The notes under the pieces: generated by a model
What the model was told of the DNA's origin: nothing
The model's input: the letters and a program-made list of their open reading frames with translations, nothing else
Databases searched by the model: none
Program-made: the position numbers and the translations under genes
Part shown: positions 17,844-27,504 of the stretch, in pieces
Layout of the letters: every line of letters begins with the position of its first letter
Position numbering within the stretch: the stretch's first letter is position 1
DNA from: DATAES01 sp963721305
Lineage (GTDB): Bacteria; Actinomycetota; Acidimicrobiia; Acidimicrobiales; JACDCH01
Direction: 5' to 3'
DNA: 64,000 bases
NCBI GenBank assembly: GCA_963721305.1
Contig: CAVRIR010000004.1
Span: 372,001 to 436,000, forward strand

Positions 17844-19127
17844 GTGCCTGCGACTGTCCTCGTCGGCACGCAGTGGGGCGATGAAGGCAAGGGGCGGTTC
17901 ACCGATCTCTTTGCCAAGGAGATGCACGTCGTCGTCCGCTACCAAGGCGGCCACAACGCCGGCCACACGCTCGTCACCCCGGACGGCGAGAGCTTCGCGC
18001 TCCAGCTGGTACCGAGCGGCGTGTTGTACGACCACATCACGCCGGTCATCGGCAACGGCGTCGTCGTCGATCCGGCGGTGCTGCTCGCGGAGGTCGACGG
18101 GCTCACGCGCCGCGGTGTCGACTGCAGCCGGCTCAAGATCTCGACGAACGCGCACCTGATCCTGCCCTACCACCAGGCTCTCGATCGCGTGACCGAGCGC
18201 TACCTCGGCAAGAACAAGCTCGGTACGACCAAGCGCGGCATCGGTCCCGCGTATGCCGACAAGGCATCACGTGTGGGGCTGCGGGTGCAAGACCTGTTCG
18301 ACCGCAAGATCTTCGAGCAGAAGCTCGACATCGTTCTCAAAGAGAAGAACAGCGTGCTCGCGAAGGTCTACAACCAGCTCCCGCTCGATCGCGACGCGAT
18401 CCTGCGCACCTACCTCGACGAGTTGGCGCCGCAGCTCCAGCCATACGTGTGTGACACCGTCCGGTTCGTGCACGACGCGCTCGAGATGGATCAGCACGTG
18501 CTGCTCGAAGGCGCGCAGGCGACGTTCCTCGACCTGGATCACGGCACCTATCCCTTTGTCACCTCCTCGAATCCGGTTGCCGGAGGCGCGTGCACAGGTG
18601 CCGGCATCGGGCCCCGCCACATCGACCGCGTCGTCGGGGTGGCCAAGGCATACGTGACGCGCGTCGGTTCGGGACCGTTCCCCACCGAGCTCGACGACGA
18701 CATCGGCGACCTCCTCATCGAGCGCGGTCACGAATACGGGACGAACACGGGGCGCCGCCGTCGCACCGGATGGTTCGACGCGGTGATGCTGCGCCACGCC
18801 GTGCAGGTCAACTCGCTGTCCGAGGTCGCGCTCACCAAGCTCGACGTGCTCGACCCGCTCGAGACCCTGAAGGTCTGCGTGGCCTACGAGGTCGATGGCC
18901 AGCGCATCGAGCACTGGCCCGACAGCCAATCGATCCTCCACAAGGTGCGGCCGATCTACGAAGAGCTCCCCGGCTGGCGCACAGACCTCTCGGCGGCGAC
19001 CGAGGCACACCACCTTCCCGCGGCGGCGACGCGTTACGTCGAGCTGTTGCAGGATCGCGTCGGCGTACCGATCCATCTGATCGGCGTCGGGCCCGCCCGC
19101 GACCAGTACGTCCACGTGGGAACTTGA
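17844..19127 (+). CDS. purA: adenylosuccinate synthetase
   Basis: GTP-dependent enzyme joining IMP and aspartate, the first step to AMP. The 427-residue protein has the opening signature VGTQWGDEGKGRFTDLFA, the GHNAGHT loop (RYQGGHNAGHTLV), KRGIGPAYADK, the IMP-binding EGAQATFLDLDHGTYPFVTS and the family ending PIHLIGVGPARDQYV. The start is GTG 17844 behind AAGGAG. It opens a purine block with purD 19 bases downstream. The frame is intact. Confidence 0.97.
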   Translation: MPATVLVGTQWGDEGKGRFTDLFAKEMHVVVRYQGGHNAGHTLVTPDGESFALQLVPSGVLYDHITPVIGNGVVVDPAVLLAEVDGLTRRGVDCSRLKISTNAHLILPYHQALDRVTERYLGKNKLGTTKRGIGPAYADKASRVGLRVQDLFDRKIFEQKLDIVLKEKNSVLAKVYNQLPLDRDAILRTYLDELAPQLQPYVCDTVRFVHDALEMDQHVLLEGAQATFLDLDHGTYPFVTSSNPVAGGACTGAGIGPRHIDRVVGVAKAYVTRVGSGPFPTELDDDIGDLLIERGHEYGTNTGRRRRTGWFDAVMLRHAVQVNSLSEVALTKLDVLDPLETLKVCVAYEVDGQRIEHWPDSQSILHKVRPIYEELPGWRTDLSAATEAHHLPAAATRYVELLQDRVGVPIHLIGVGPARDQYVHVGT

Positions 19128-19146
19128 CCGGGCTACGGTCCGGGCG

Positions 19147-20386
19147 GTGAGGGTCGTCGTCGTCGGAGGAGACGGGCGCGCCCATGTGCTCGCCCACGTT
19201 CTCGGTCGCACCGCTGAAGACGTGGTCGTGAGCGGTGGCAACGCGGGGACACCCAACGCGGTTGCGACACCGCCCGAAGAGCTCGACGCCGACCTGTTCG
19301 TGATCAGTCCCGAGGCGCCGCTGGTCGACGGCTTGGCCGACCGGCTGCGCGCGCAGGGCAAGCGCGTTTACGGCCCCGGAATGGACGGCGCGCGTCTCGA
19401 GGGGTCCAAGGCGTACATGAAGCAGTTGCTCGCCGAAGCCGAGGTGCCGACAGCGCGTTACGGCGCGTTCGACGCCGTCGAGCCCGCGCTCGAGTTCCTG
19501 CGCTCGCTGCCTCCGCCGTACGTCGTCAAGACCGACGGCTTGGCGGCCGGCAAGGGCGTCCTGGTGACCGAGTCGCTCATCGAGGCGGAGGACGACGTCA
19601 AGGCGAAGCTCGCTGGCGCGTCGTTCGGCGACGCCGGGCGCGTCGTCGTCATCGAGGAGGGATTGACGGGTCCTGAGCTCTCGCTCCTGGCCGTGTGTGA
19701 CGGCGTCCGCGCCGTGCCGCTCTCGCCGGCGCAGGACTTCAAGCGCGCGCTGGACGGCGATCGCGGACCGAACACCGGAGGCGTCGGTTCGTATTCACCG
19801 GTTCCGGTCGCGGGCGACGAGGTCGTCGGCGTGGTGATGGACCGATTCATCGAGCCGACCGTGCGGAAGCTGCGCCAGCACGGCATCGACTACCGCGGCA
19901 CGTTGTACGCAGGGCTCATGCTCACGCCCGACGGGCCGAAGCTGCTCGAGTACAACGTGCGCTTCGGTGATCCCGAAGCCCAGGTGGTCCTTCCGCGGTT
20001 GTCGTCTGACCTGTGCGAGCTGCTCGCCTCTGCCGCCGACGGCCATGTGGTCGACGAACCGCCGGCGTTTGCCGACCTGGCTGCGGTGTGTGTCGTGATC
20101 GCCGCTCCCGGCTACCCCGAGGCGCCGCGCACGGGCGCGCTCATCGAGGGCATCGACGACGTGCGGGCGGACGACGATGTCGAAGTGTTCTGCGCAGGAG
20201 TGGCCGGCGACAGTGACGGGCGCCTCATGACCGCGGGCGGACGTGTGCTCGACGTCGTCGGGTTCGGTCCCACGCTCGCGCGCGCGGGACCGCGCGTACG
20301 ACGGCGTGCGCCGCATCTCGTTTCCCGGCATGCAGTATCGCAACGACATCGCCGCAGCTGCGGCAAGAGAGGAGAGCACGACGTGA
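19147..20386 (+). CDS. purD: phosphoribosylamine-glycine ligase, frameshifted near its end
   Basis: ATP-grasp enzyme making GAR from phosphoribosylamine and glycine. Of about 413 residues, the N-terminal part holds VVVVGGDGRAHVLAHVLGR, the ATP-grasp core YVVKTDGLAAGKGVLVTE and the metal-binding segment LLEYNVRFGDPEAQVVLPRL. An extra base near 20288 shifts the last 33 codons; in the new frame the normal ending DRAYDGVRRISFPGMQYRND appears before a stop. Read without the shift, the gene would run on and look fused to purE. The corrected stop overlaps the purE GTG by 4 bases. The N-terminus is slightly diverged (GGDGRAHV for GSGGREHA). Confidence 0.93.
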
Positions 20387-20835
20387 AGGTGGCCGTGTTG
20401 ATGGGTTCGCCGAACGACCGCGACAAGATGCAACCCGCAGCCGACACGCTCGAGAAGTTCGGCGTGGAAGCGGACGTGCGGGTGTTGTCCGCTCATCGCA
20501 ACCCTGCGGGTGTCGCAGAGTTCGTGTCCAACGCGCGCGCGGCCGGTTACGCGTCGATCATCTGTGGCGCCGGCATGGCCGCGCATCTCGCCGGCGCGGC
20601 AGCGGCGAACACCACCCTGCCGGTGGTGGGCGTGCCGCTGTCGGGTGGCGCGCTCAACGGGGTCGACGCGCTCTATGCGACCGTGCAGATGCCTCGGGGG
20701 ATACCCGTCGCGACAGTTGCGGTCGACGGCGCGATGAACGCCGCGCTGCTCGTGATCCAGATGCTCGCGATCCACGACGAGACGCTGGCCAAGCAACTCG
20801 ACGACCTCCGCGCCGAAGGCCGCAATCCCGCGTAG
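20383..20835 (+). CDS. purE: 5-(carboxyamino)imidazole ribonucleotide mutase
   Basis: Class I PurE, moving the carboxylate of N5-CAIR to C4 of the imidazole. The 150-residue protein shows VAVLMGSPNDRDKM, the active-site loop VLSAHRNPAG, IICGAGMAAHLAGAAAANTT and VVGVPLSGGALNGVDAL. The start is GTG 20383, overlapping the corrected purD stop by 4 bases, which implies translational coupling. Class I enzymes need PurK; purK is not in this window. Confidence 0.94.
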   Translation: MKVAVLMGSPNDRDKMQPAADTLEKFGVEADVRVLSAHRNPAGVAEFVSNARAAGYASIICGAGMAAHLAGAAAANTTLPVVGVPLSGGALNGVDALYATVQMPRGIPVATVAVDGAMNAALLVIQMLAIHDETLAKQLDDLRAEGRNPA

Positions 20836-21093
20836 GCGCGCGCGGCCGTGACGTCAGAGACCGGAATCGGCATCGTCGACGGGGCGGGGTCGACGTAGGC
20901 CGGTTCGGTGACGAACGGTTCCTCTTCGAAGTCGTCGGGTGATGGCCGGTACGGCTCCATCGGCCGCAGCGCGATCTCGGGCTCGATCGATTCGATTCTG
21001 CATCTGCTCACCCCGTCGCGCGGCTCTCGCGACCCGACAGGGTTTCGGCACGGTGCGAGCGATACTTGAAGCTGAACTGATCGGACGGGAGAT
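20836..21093. other. intergenic region between purE and purB, no clear gene
   Basis: These 258 bases hold no open frame with a family I recognise. A minus-strand frame reads a Pro- and Glu-rich stretch (MEPYRPSPDDFEEEPFVTEP), but it runs on through purE and has no good start signal. The purB promoter should lie here. Confidence 0.4.
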
Positions 21094-22521
21094 ATGACCG
21101 AATTCATCGCGAATGTGCTGGCGGCACGCTACGCGTCCGAGCCGCTCGCGCAGCTCTGGTCGCCGGAACAGAAGATCGTGCTGGAGCGTCGACTCTGGCT
21201 GGCCGTGCTGCACGCCCAGCGAGACCTCGGCGTCGACGTGCCCGCGGGCGTCATCGAGGCATACGAAGCGGTGATCGAGAAGGTCGATCTCTCGTCGATC
21301 GAGGCGCGCGAGCGGGTGACGCGCCATGACGTCAAGGCGCGGATCGAAGAGTTCTCCGCTCTCGCCGGCCACGAGCACATCCACAAGGGGATGACGTCCC
21401 GCGACCTCACGGAGAACGTTGAGCAGCTCCAGGTTCGGCTGTCACTCGAGCTGATCCGCGATCGCATCGTGGCGGGGATCGTGCGGCTCGGACGGCGGTC
21501 CGCCGAGAACATCGATCGAGTGATCGTCGGACGCTCGCACAACGTCGCCGCGCAGGCCACGACGCTCGGCAAGCGGTTCGCATCTGCGGGCGAGGAGCTG
21601 CTGCTCGCGCTCGGACGGGTCGAGGATCTCCTCGCGCGCTACCCGTTGCGAGGCATCAAGGGTCCCATGGGGACGTCCCAGGATCAGCTCGACCTGCTGG
21701 ACGGCGACCCGGAGAAGCTGGCCGAGCTCGAAGCGTCCGTCGCTCGCCATCTCGGTTTCACGAGCGTGCTCGGCTCGGTCGGTCAGGTCTATCCCCGGTC
21801 CCTCGATCTCGACGTCGTCGCCGCACTCGTGCAGGCCGCCGCCGGCCCGTCGTCGCTCGCCTACACGATCCGTCTGATGGCGGGGCACGAGCTGGTGACC
21901 GAGGGTTTCGCCCCGGGACAGGTCGGCTCGTCCGCCATGCCGCACAAGATGAACACCCGGTCGTGTGAGCGCATCAACGGATTGATGACGGTCCTCCGTG
22001 GTCATCTGACGATGGCCGCCGCGCTGGCAGGCGATCAATGGAACGAGGGTGATGTCAGTTGCTCCGTCGTTCGCCGTGTCGTGCTCCCGGACGCCTTCTT
22101 CGCGGTCGACGGCGTGTTCCAGACGTTGTTGACGGTGCTCGACGAGCTGGGCGTGTACCCCGCGGTGATCGAGCGCGAGCTCGACCGGTACGTGCCCTTC
22201 CTCGTGACCACCAAGATCTTGATGGCCGCGGTACGCAACGGCGTCGGGCGGGAGGAGGCGCACGAGGTGATCAAGCAACACGCCGTTGCCGTCGCGCTCG
22301 CGCAGCGCGAGCAGGGAGTCGAGGGCAACGACCTGCTCGAGCGCCTCGCTGCCGATCCGCGGCTGCGACTGACCACCGACGACGTTGCCGCCGTCGTGGC
22401 TCACCCGCTGTCGTTCACCGGCGCCGCGACCGAACAGGTGCGTGCGTTCCTCGGCCGGGTGGACGAGGTGGCCGCCCGGTATCCAGAGGCCGCGGGCTAC
22501 GTGTCCGAGCCGATTCTGTGA
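21094..22521 (+). CDS. purB: adenylosuccinate lyase
   Basis: Lyase acting twice in purine synthesis, releasing fumarate from SAICAR and from adenylosuccinate. The 475-residue protein belongs to the fumarase/aspartase superfamily. It has HEHIHKGMTSRDLTENVEQL near the N-terminus, the catalytic histidine segment VGRSHNVAAQATTLGKRF and the flexible signature loop GQVGSSAMPHKMNTRSCERI. The frame is intact. The start ATG 21094 follows GGGAGATAT. It is followed after 19 bases by the nucleotide-sugar dehydrogenase gene, which has no link to purines. Confidence 0.96.
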   Translation: MTEFIANVLAARYASEPLAQLWSPEQKIVLERRLWLAVLHAQRDLGVDVPAGVIEAYEAVIEKVDLSSIEARERVTRHDVKARIEEFSALAGHEHIHKGMTSRDLTENVEQLQVRLSLELIRDRIVAGIVRLGRRSAENIDRVIVGRSHNVAAQATTLGKRFASAGEELLLALGRVEDLLARYPLRGIKGPMGTSQDQLDLLDGDPEKLAELEASVARHLGFTSVLGSVGQVYPRSLDLDVVAALVQAAAGPSSLAYTIRLMAGHELVTEGFAPGQVGSSAMPHKMNTRSCERINGLMTVLRGHLTMAAALAGDQWNEGDVSCSVVRRVVLPDAFFAVDGVFQTLLTVLDELGVYPAVIERELDRYVPFLVTTKILMAAVRNGVGREEAHEVIKQHAVAVALAQREQGVEGNDLLERLAADPRLRLTTDDVAAVVAHPLSFTGAATEQVRAFLGRVDEVAARYPEAAGYVSEPIL

Positions 22522-22540
22522 CGCGGTAGCTTCTAGCCAT

Positions 22541-23795
22541 ATGGCGACTTGCCTGGTGGTGGGCCAGGGCTACGTCGGACTTCCGCTCGCGATGCGTGCG
22601 GTCGAGGCGGGCTTCGACGTGATCGGCTTCGAGGCGAACGCGAGCAAGGTCAAGCGACTCAACGCCGGTGACTCCTATGTCGAGGACGTCGCCGACGAGG
22701 TCGTCCGCGACGCGGTGGCATCCGGGCGTTACCGCGCGGTGAGCAACCTCGACGAGGTCGAACAGTTCGACGTCGCAGTGATCTCCGTGCCCACGCCGTT
22801 GCGGGAGGGCACGCCGGATCTGGGCTACATCGAGGCCGCGGCCGCTGATGTCGGCGCCAAGTTGCGCCGCGGCGCGACCGTGATCCTCGAGTCGACGACC
22901 TACCCCGGAACGACCGAGGAGCTCGTGGGGCCGATCCTCGAAGATCGCTCGGGCCTCGTCGTCGGCCGCGACTTCCATCTCGGGTACAGCCCCGAGCGCA
23001 TCGATCCCGGCAACCGGCAATGGACCTTCGTGAACACGCCGAAGGTCGTCTCCGGTGTGGACGAGGCGTCGCTCGCCGTAGTGCGCAGCGTTCTACGACC
23101 AGTTGGTCGAGCGGACCGTCCCGGTGTCGTCGCCCAAGGAAGCCGAGCTCACGAAGCTGCTCGAGAACACGTTCCGCCACGTGAACATCGCGCTGGTCAA
23201 CGAGCTCGCGATGTATGCGCACGATCTCGGCATCGACATCTGGGAAGCGATCGACGCGGCGTCGACGAAGCCGTTCGGTTACCTGCGGTTCACACCCGGT
23301 CCCGGCGCCGGGGGCCACTGCCTGCCCGTCGATCCCTCCTATCTCTCGTGGCGGGTCAGGCGCAGCCTCGGGCAGTCGTTCCGGTTCGTCGAGCTGGCCA
23401 ACGACGTCAACGATCACATGCCCGACTACGTCGTCCGCCGGCTCGTCGTCGCGTTGAACAGCCGCGGCCTAGCCATGAAGGGGCGACGGGTGGTCCTGCT
23501 CGGCTACGCCTACAAGCGCAACACCGGGGATGCACGCGAGACGCCGGCGTCATCGATCGCCCGGCAGTTGGTCGGGCTCGGTGCCCATGTGTGCGTCGCC
23601 GACCCGCATGTCGACGGGTCCCAGCTTCCTTCCGACGTCGAGCGAGTGGACGCGGACGCCGACGAGCTGGCGCGAGCAGACGCGGTCGTCCTGCTCGCCG
23701 ATCACGACGCGTTCGACCTCGAGGCCCTCGCCGAGGCCGCGTACGTGCTCGACTGCCGCCATCGACTGCACGGCCCCAACGTCGAGCAGCTCTAG
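22541..23795 (+). CDS. UDP-sugar 6-dehydrogenase (UDP-glucose/UDP-ManNAc DH family), frameshifted
   Basis: NAD-dependent four-electron oxidation of a UDP-sugar to a UDP-uronic acid, supplying surface glycans. About 418 residues. It has an N-terminal Rossmann fold (CLVVGQGYVGLPLAMRAVEA), the central helix with ENTFRHVNIALVNELAMYAH, the catalytic cysteine segment PGPGAGGHCLPVDPSYLSW and the C-terminal domain with LLGYAYKRNTGDARETPASS. An extra base near 23088 splits it between LAVVR and AFYDQLVERTVPV. GGHCLPVD resembles the UDP-N-acetyl-hexosamine group as much as UDP-glucose enzymes, so I leave the substrate open. It lies between purB and purC. Confidence 0.9.
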
Positions 23796-23842
23796 CAAGC
23801 TGCAACCGCAACTGCGCCGACGATCGGTCTACCGTCGGCGGT

Positions 23843-24733
23843 ATGGCGCTCGAGCACCTCTACTCCGGCAAGGTCCGCGACATCTACGACGCCGGCGACG
23901 GCCGGCTGTTGATGGTGACATCCGATCGCATCTCTGCGTTCGACGTGGTCATGGACGAACCGGTTGCGAGCAAGGGACGGGTGTTGACAGCCATGACCGC
24001 TTTCTGGCTCGACCACCTCAAAGACGTCGCCGGGAGTCACCTGATCTCGACAGCGCTCGACGACGCGCCCGCCGACGCGCGCCGCGACGATTGGGCAGGA
24101 CGGATGATGCTCTGCCATCGGGCCGACATGATCCCCGTCGAGTGCATCGTGCGTGGCTATCTCTCGGGATCAGCGTGGAAGGAGTACCGCACGTCGGGCA
24201 CGATGCACGGCACCGCGCTGCCGGCGGGACTGCAGGAATCCGACCGGCTCCCCGAGCCGGTGTTCACGCCGTCGACCAAGGCCGAGATCGGCGACCACGA
24301 CGAGAACATCAGCTTCGAGCGCGCGGTGGACATCGTCGGGCGCGAGACCGCGGAACGGGCGCGGGACATCAGCCTCGAGCTGTACCGGCGCGGCTCGGAG
24401 TGGGCCGCCGAGCGGGGGATCATCATCGCCGACACCAAGTTCGAGCTCGGCTTCGTGAACGGTGAGCTCGTCGTGTGCGACGAGGTGCTGACGCCAGACT
24501 CGTCGCGGTTCTGGCCCGTCGACGAGTGGAAGCCGGGTGTCACCCCGCCGAGCTTCGACAAGCAACCGGTACGTGACTACCTCGACACCCTCGACTGGGA
24601 CAAGAAGCCGCCGCCCCCACCGTTGCCCGTTGAAGTCGTGAGCGCATCCGCCACCCGCTACCGCGAGGCATACGAACGCATCACCGGCAATTCGCTGGAT
24701 GATTGGCCGGGGCATGATCGGTCCGAACCGTAG
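23843..24733 (+). CDS. purC: phosphoribosylaminoimidazole-succinocarboxamide synthase
   Basis: SAICAR synthase, joining CAIR and aspartate with ATP. A 296-residue single-chain enzyme, intact. It shows LYSGKVRDIYDAGDGRLLMV at the start, ECIVRGYLSGSAWKEYRTSG, the signature EIGDHDENISFERAVDIVG, IIADTKFELGFVNGELVVCD and DEVLTPDSSRFWPVDEWKPG. It ends 9 bases before purS; purC-purS-purQ form a tight run. Confidence 0.97.
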   Translation: MALEHLYSGKVRDIYDAGDGRLLMVTSDRISAFDVVMDEPVASKGRVLTAMTAFWLDHLKDVAGSHLISTALDDAPADARRDDWAGRMMLCHRADMIPVECIVRGYLSGSAWKEYRTSGTMHGTALPAGLQESDRLPEPVFTPSTKAEIGDHDENISFERAVDIVGRETAERARDISLELYRRGSEWAAERGIIIADTKFELGFVNGELVVCDEVLTPDSSRFWPVDEWKPGVTPPSFDKQPVRDYLDTLDWDKKPPPPPLPVEVVSASATRYREAYERITGNSLDDWPGHDRSEP

Positions 24734-24742
24734 AGTGACTCC

Positions 24743-25000
24743 GTGAGGTTCTCGGTCGTCGTCGAGGTGCAGTTGCGCGAGGGCGTGGCTGACCCACAGG
24801 GCGCCACCATCGAGCGATCGCTTCCGCACCTCGGCTTCGACGGGGTAACCGACGTTCGAGTCGGCAAGTGCATCCGCTTCACCATCGACAGCGACAGCGA
24901 GGCGGCGGCCCGGCGCGAGGTCGAGGAGCTGTGTGCTCGTTTTCTCGCCAATCCGGTGATCGAGGACACCGACGTGCGCGTCGAAGCATTGGTGGGCTGA
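24743..25000 (+). CDS. purS: FGAM synthase subunit PurS
   Basis: An 85-residue protein that bridges PurQ and PurL in the three-part FGAM synthase of bacteria lacking the large PurL. It reads FSVVVEVQLREGVADPQGAT, then RVGKCIRFTIDSDSE, then NPVIEDTDVRVEAL, the standard family layout. The start is GTG 24743. Its TGA shares one base with the purQ ATG (TGATG), which couples translation. Confidence 0.94.
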   Translation: MRFSVVVEVQLREGVADPQGATIERSLPHLGFDGVTDVRVGKCIRFTIDSDSEAAARREVEELCARFLANPVIEDTDVRVEALVG

Positions 25001-25687
25001 TGGCGGCCCTGGTCGGGGTCGTCGTGTTCCCGGGCTCGAACTGCGAGTTCGACGTCATGGAGGCCGTTCGCTCCCTCGGAGGCGACGCCAAGACCTTGTG
25101 GCACGGCGACTCTTCGGTCGGCGACGTGGACGCGGTCGTGGTTCCCGGCGGGTTCGCCCACGGCGACTACCTCCGCCCGGGCGCCATTGCGAGGTTCTCA
25201 CCGATCATGGCGGCGGTCGAGAAGTTCGCGGCCGACGGTGGTCCGGTGGTCGGTATCTGCAACGGCTTTCAGGTGTTGACCGAGGCCGGGCTCCTGCCGG
25301 GAGCTCTGCAGAAGAACCGCGGGCTCAAGTTCCTGTGCACCACCGTCGAACTGCGGGTCGAGACGACCGTCTCCGTCCTCACGACTTGTGCCGAAGCGGG
25401 GACGATCCTGCGCATACCCATCAATCACTTCGAGGGCAACTTCACCTGTTCTGCCGAAAATTCTGGCGCAGCTTCGGGCGGACGATCGGATCGTGCTCCG
25501 ATACGTCGAGAACCCAAATGGGGCCATGGACGACATCGCAGGTATCTGCAACGAGGGCCGCAACGTGGTGGGGTTGATGCCACATCCCGAACGAGCGAGC
25601 TCGCCGTTGCTGGGCTCCGACGACGGGCTCGTTCTGCTTCGCTCGCTCCTTGCGTCGGCGGGCGCCGCGGTCAGCTCGAGCGGCTGA
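25000..25687 (+). CDS. purQ: FGAM synthase glutaminase subunit PurQ, frameshifted
   Basis: Class I glutamine amidotransferase, about 229 residues, supplying ammonia to PurL. It has VGVVVFPGSNCEFDVMEAVR, the oxyanion region VVPGGFAHGDYLRPGAIARF, the nucleophile elbow GICNGFQVLTEAGLLPGAL and the catalytic HxE in GLMPHPERA. An extra base within the A run near 25459 shifts the frame after FTCSAE; the continuation reads ILAQLRADDRIVLRYVENP. The 3' end overlaps the convergent minus-strand gene by 17 bases. purL does not follow, as it often does, but lies 6.8 kb downstream. Confidence 0.94.
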
Positions 25688-26085
25688 TTCCCGCTCGCTT
25701 CAGAACCGCGGGTGTCACCCCTGCTTCACGCCAGGTCGCGTACGAGATGCCTTTGCGTTCGCCGTAGGACTTCGCCGACGCGACGAATTCCACCTCGACG
25801 CCGGCCAAGTCGACGGTCTCGCTCATTGCCGCCAACTCCTCTTGCAGATCCCGGCGTTCCTGGCGTAGATGAAGGGACTGGAGCTTGTCTGCTGACGAGA
25901 GCTCATGGTCGATCGCGGCGAGCCGCTTGTTGATCGAATCCGGCGTCCGTTTGCGGCCGCGCTTCGGGCGATTGGCGTCGAGCGCCTCGAGATACGCCGC
26001 GCACGGCTCGGCCTTGTGTGCGGCCTTCAGCCAAAGCTGCTTTGTGTTCATCGGACATCGAACGCTGCGTCTTCTTTGCGGCCAC
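25671..26085 (-). CDS. basic conserved actinobacterial protein, frameshifted
   Basis: About 138 residues. The N-terminus is basic (VAAKKTQRSMSDEHKAALAE), followed after the frameshift by a PKRGRKRTPDSINKRLAAID stretch, a helical charged middle (QSLHLRQERRDLQEELAAMS) and an ending YGERKGISYATWREAGVTPA. I recall similar proteins in many actinobacteria without an assigned role. The RGRKR patch and the terminal helix recall nucleoid-associated proteins, so DNA binding is a guess. One extra base near 26003 breaks the frame. The start is GTG 26085; the C-terminal end overlaps purQ tail to tail. Confidence 0.6.
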
Positions 26086-26187
26086 CGCACAAGCGTACTT
26101 GCACAATTCCGCCTACTTCCACCCATCGGCCGGTGATCAGTGCGTTGCGTTGCGAACCGCCTCCCTGGTTTCATTGATTTCGGCTTG

Positions 26188-27504
26188 ATGATTCGAATTC
26201 TTTCCCGGCGTTGGTATGTCGCGATTCCCGTCGCTCTGGTGGCGCTCGCCCTGGCGCTCATACGGGTGTCGTCGTCCGATACGAGCGCACTCGTCGAGGT
26301 CGTGTTCGCCGCGCTCGGCGTCGCCGCCGTGCTCAGTGCGTCGGTCATGGCCGATCGCCTCGCGATCGGCAAGCGGCGTCACGCACGGGGAGCTCGGTAC
26401 GTCTCGCCGCCCCCGCCTCTTGCCCCCTCCCCACCGACTGTGGCCCCCATCTCGCCCCCCGAGATGCAGGTGGAGACACCGAGCACGAGCCCTGACTCCG
26501 TCTACTGGTACGTCGGAGAGCACGCGGAGTGGCCCGAAGCAGATGTGGTCGTGGACGACTCGAACCCCCGCATCGAGCTCGAAGCGCTCGACCGATTCAC
26601 GGGCAAGCCGAAACACGTGGAGGCGGTCGAGATCGCGGTCGCCATCGTGTCGAATGGGACGGTCGAGGAACTGCGTCGTTGCCTGTGGTCCGTTCCCGCG
26701 GCCATGGATCGCCTCCCGTACCAGCTCATCGTGGCGGAGGACGGATCAGATGGTGAGGTCTTTACGTTGGCCCGTTCCAGCCACGCTCGGGTTGTCAGGG
26801 TCGCGGGCGAGGCCGGCTATGCGGCAGCGGTCAACGCGATGGTGGCCACTGCCGACAGCGGCCCAATCCTCCTCGTCGACGTCAACGCACGCCTCGCCAG
26901 CCGAAGTGGGCGGCGCCTCTACGAGGCGTTGAGCCGCTCGGAGGCGGGGGCTGTGGCACCGCGGATCGAGGGCAGGATCGTCCACGAGGGAACCGGCGCG
27001 GGTGCCTTGCTGCTCTCCCGTCGCTGCATCGAGTCCTTCTGGCCGCTCGACGACTCCTTCTTCGACATCCCGAGCACGACCGACCTGCTGCATCGAATTC
27101 GCGAACGAGATGTCGCGACGGTGTACGAACCCGATGCCGTCGTGACGGTCGCAACGCGCGATCAGAGCGCGCCGTCGTCGCCGCTCGCCCGACGATGGTC
27201 GTTGAACGGAGGTGACGCCCTCGCCCAGCCTGTGCCCGACTACCTGTTCTTCATCGGTCCCGATTGGCGTGATGAAGACCATCCCGAGTTCCAGTTAGCG
27301 CTCAAAGCTTCGGAGACCCGGCGGGTGCTCGCCGTGGCGGGGTGGGACGACTCCGATGAATCGTCGCTGACGACTCCGGCGACGACCGGCGGACTGCGGC
27401 GCGGCATTCGGCACGTCGCGAAGCTGATCCGTCACCCGGCCGACGATCATCCGGACTTCGCGGTCATGGCGCCGTTGGGCCTGCCCGCGCCGGGGCGCGC
27501 GTGA
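26188..27504 (+). CDS. membrane-anchored glycosyltransferase-like protein (GT-A fold)
   Basis: About 438 residues. Two N-terminal membrane helices (YVAIPVALVALALALIRV, then VVFAALGVAAVLSASVMA) are followed by a Pro-rich linker and a GT-A domain from about residue 150. That domain has VEIAVAIVSNGTVEELRRCL, LIVAEDGSDGEV, GEAGYAAAVNAMVA and ILLVDVNARLA. In usual GT2 enzymes the last position is DxD; here VDVN keeps one Asp only, so activity is uncertain. I chose ATG 26188 just before the first helix. Its stop overlaps the next glycosyltransferase start by 4 bases. Confidence 0.65.
   Translation: MIRILSRRWYVAIPVALVALALALIRVSSSDTSALVEVVFAALGVAAVLSASVMADRLAIGKRRHARGARYVSPPPPLAPSPPTVAPISPPEMQVETPSTSPDSVYWYVGEHAEWPEADVVVDDSNPRIELEALDRFTGKPKHVEAVEIAVAIVSNGTVEELRRCLWSVPAAMDRLPYQLIVAEDGSDGEVFTLARSSHARVVRVAGEAGYAAAVNAMVATADSGPILLVDVNARLASRSGRRLYEALSRSEAGAVAPRIEGRIVHEGTGAGALLLSRRCIESFWPLDDSFFDIPSTTDLLHRIRERDVATVYEPDAVVTVATRDQSAPSSPLARRWSLNGGDALAQPVPDYLFFIGPDWRDEDHPEFQLALKASETRRVLAVAGWDDSDESSLTTPATTGGLRRGIRHVAKLIRHPADDHPDFAVMAPLGLPAPGRA

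Noticed and set aside
19147..20835. Apparent PurD-PurE fusion protein of 562 residues
   Set aside because: The join exists only because an extra base near 20288 shifts purD into the purE frame; corrected, purD ends normally with its own stop overlapping the purE GTG.
20673..21107. Small minus-strand gene in the purE-purB gap
   Set aside because: A Pro/Glu-rich stretch is readable, but the frame continues deep into purE, no ribosome site is visible and I know no family match; left as an intergenic note.
22385..24733. Apparent fusion of a nucleotide-sugar dehydrogenase with purC
   Set aside because: The frame opens by the insertion near 23088 and runs through purC by chance; the dehydrogenase finishes in the other frame with its own stop at 23795.
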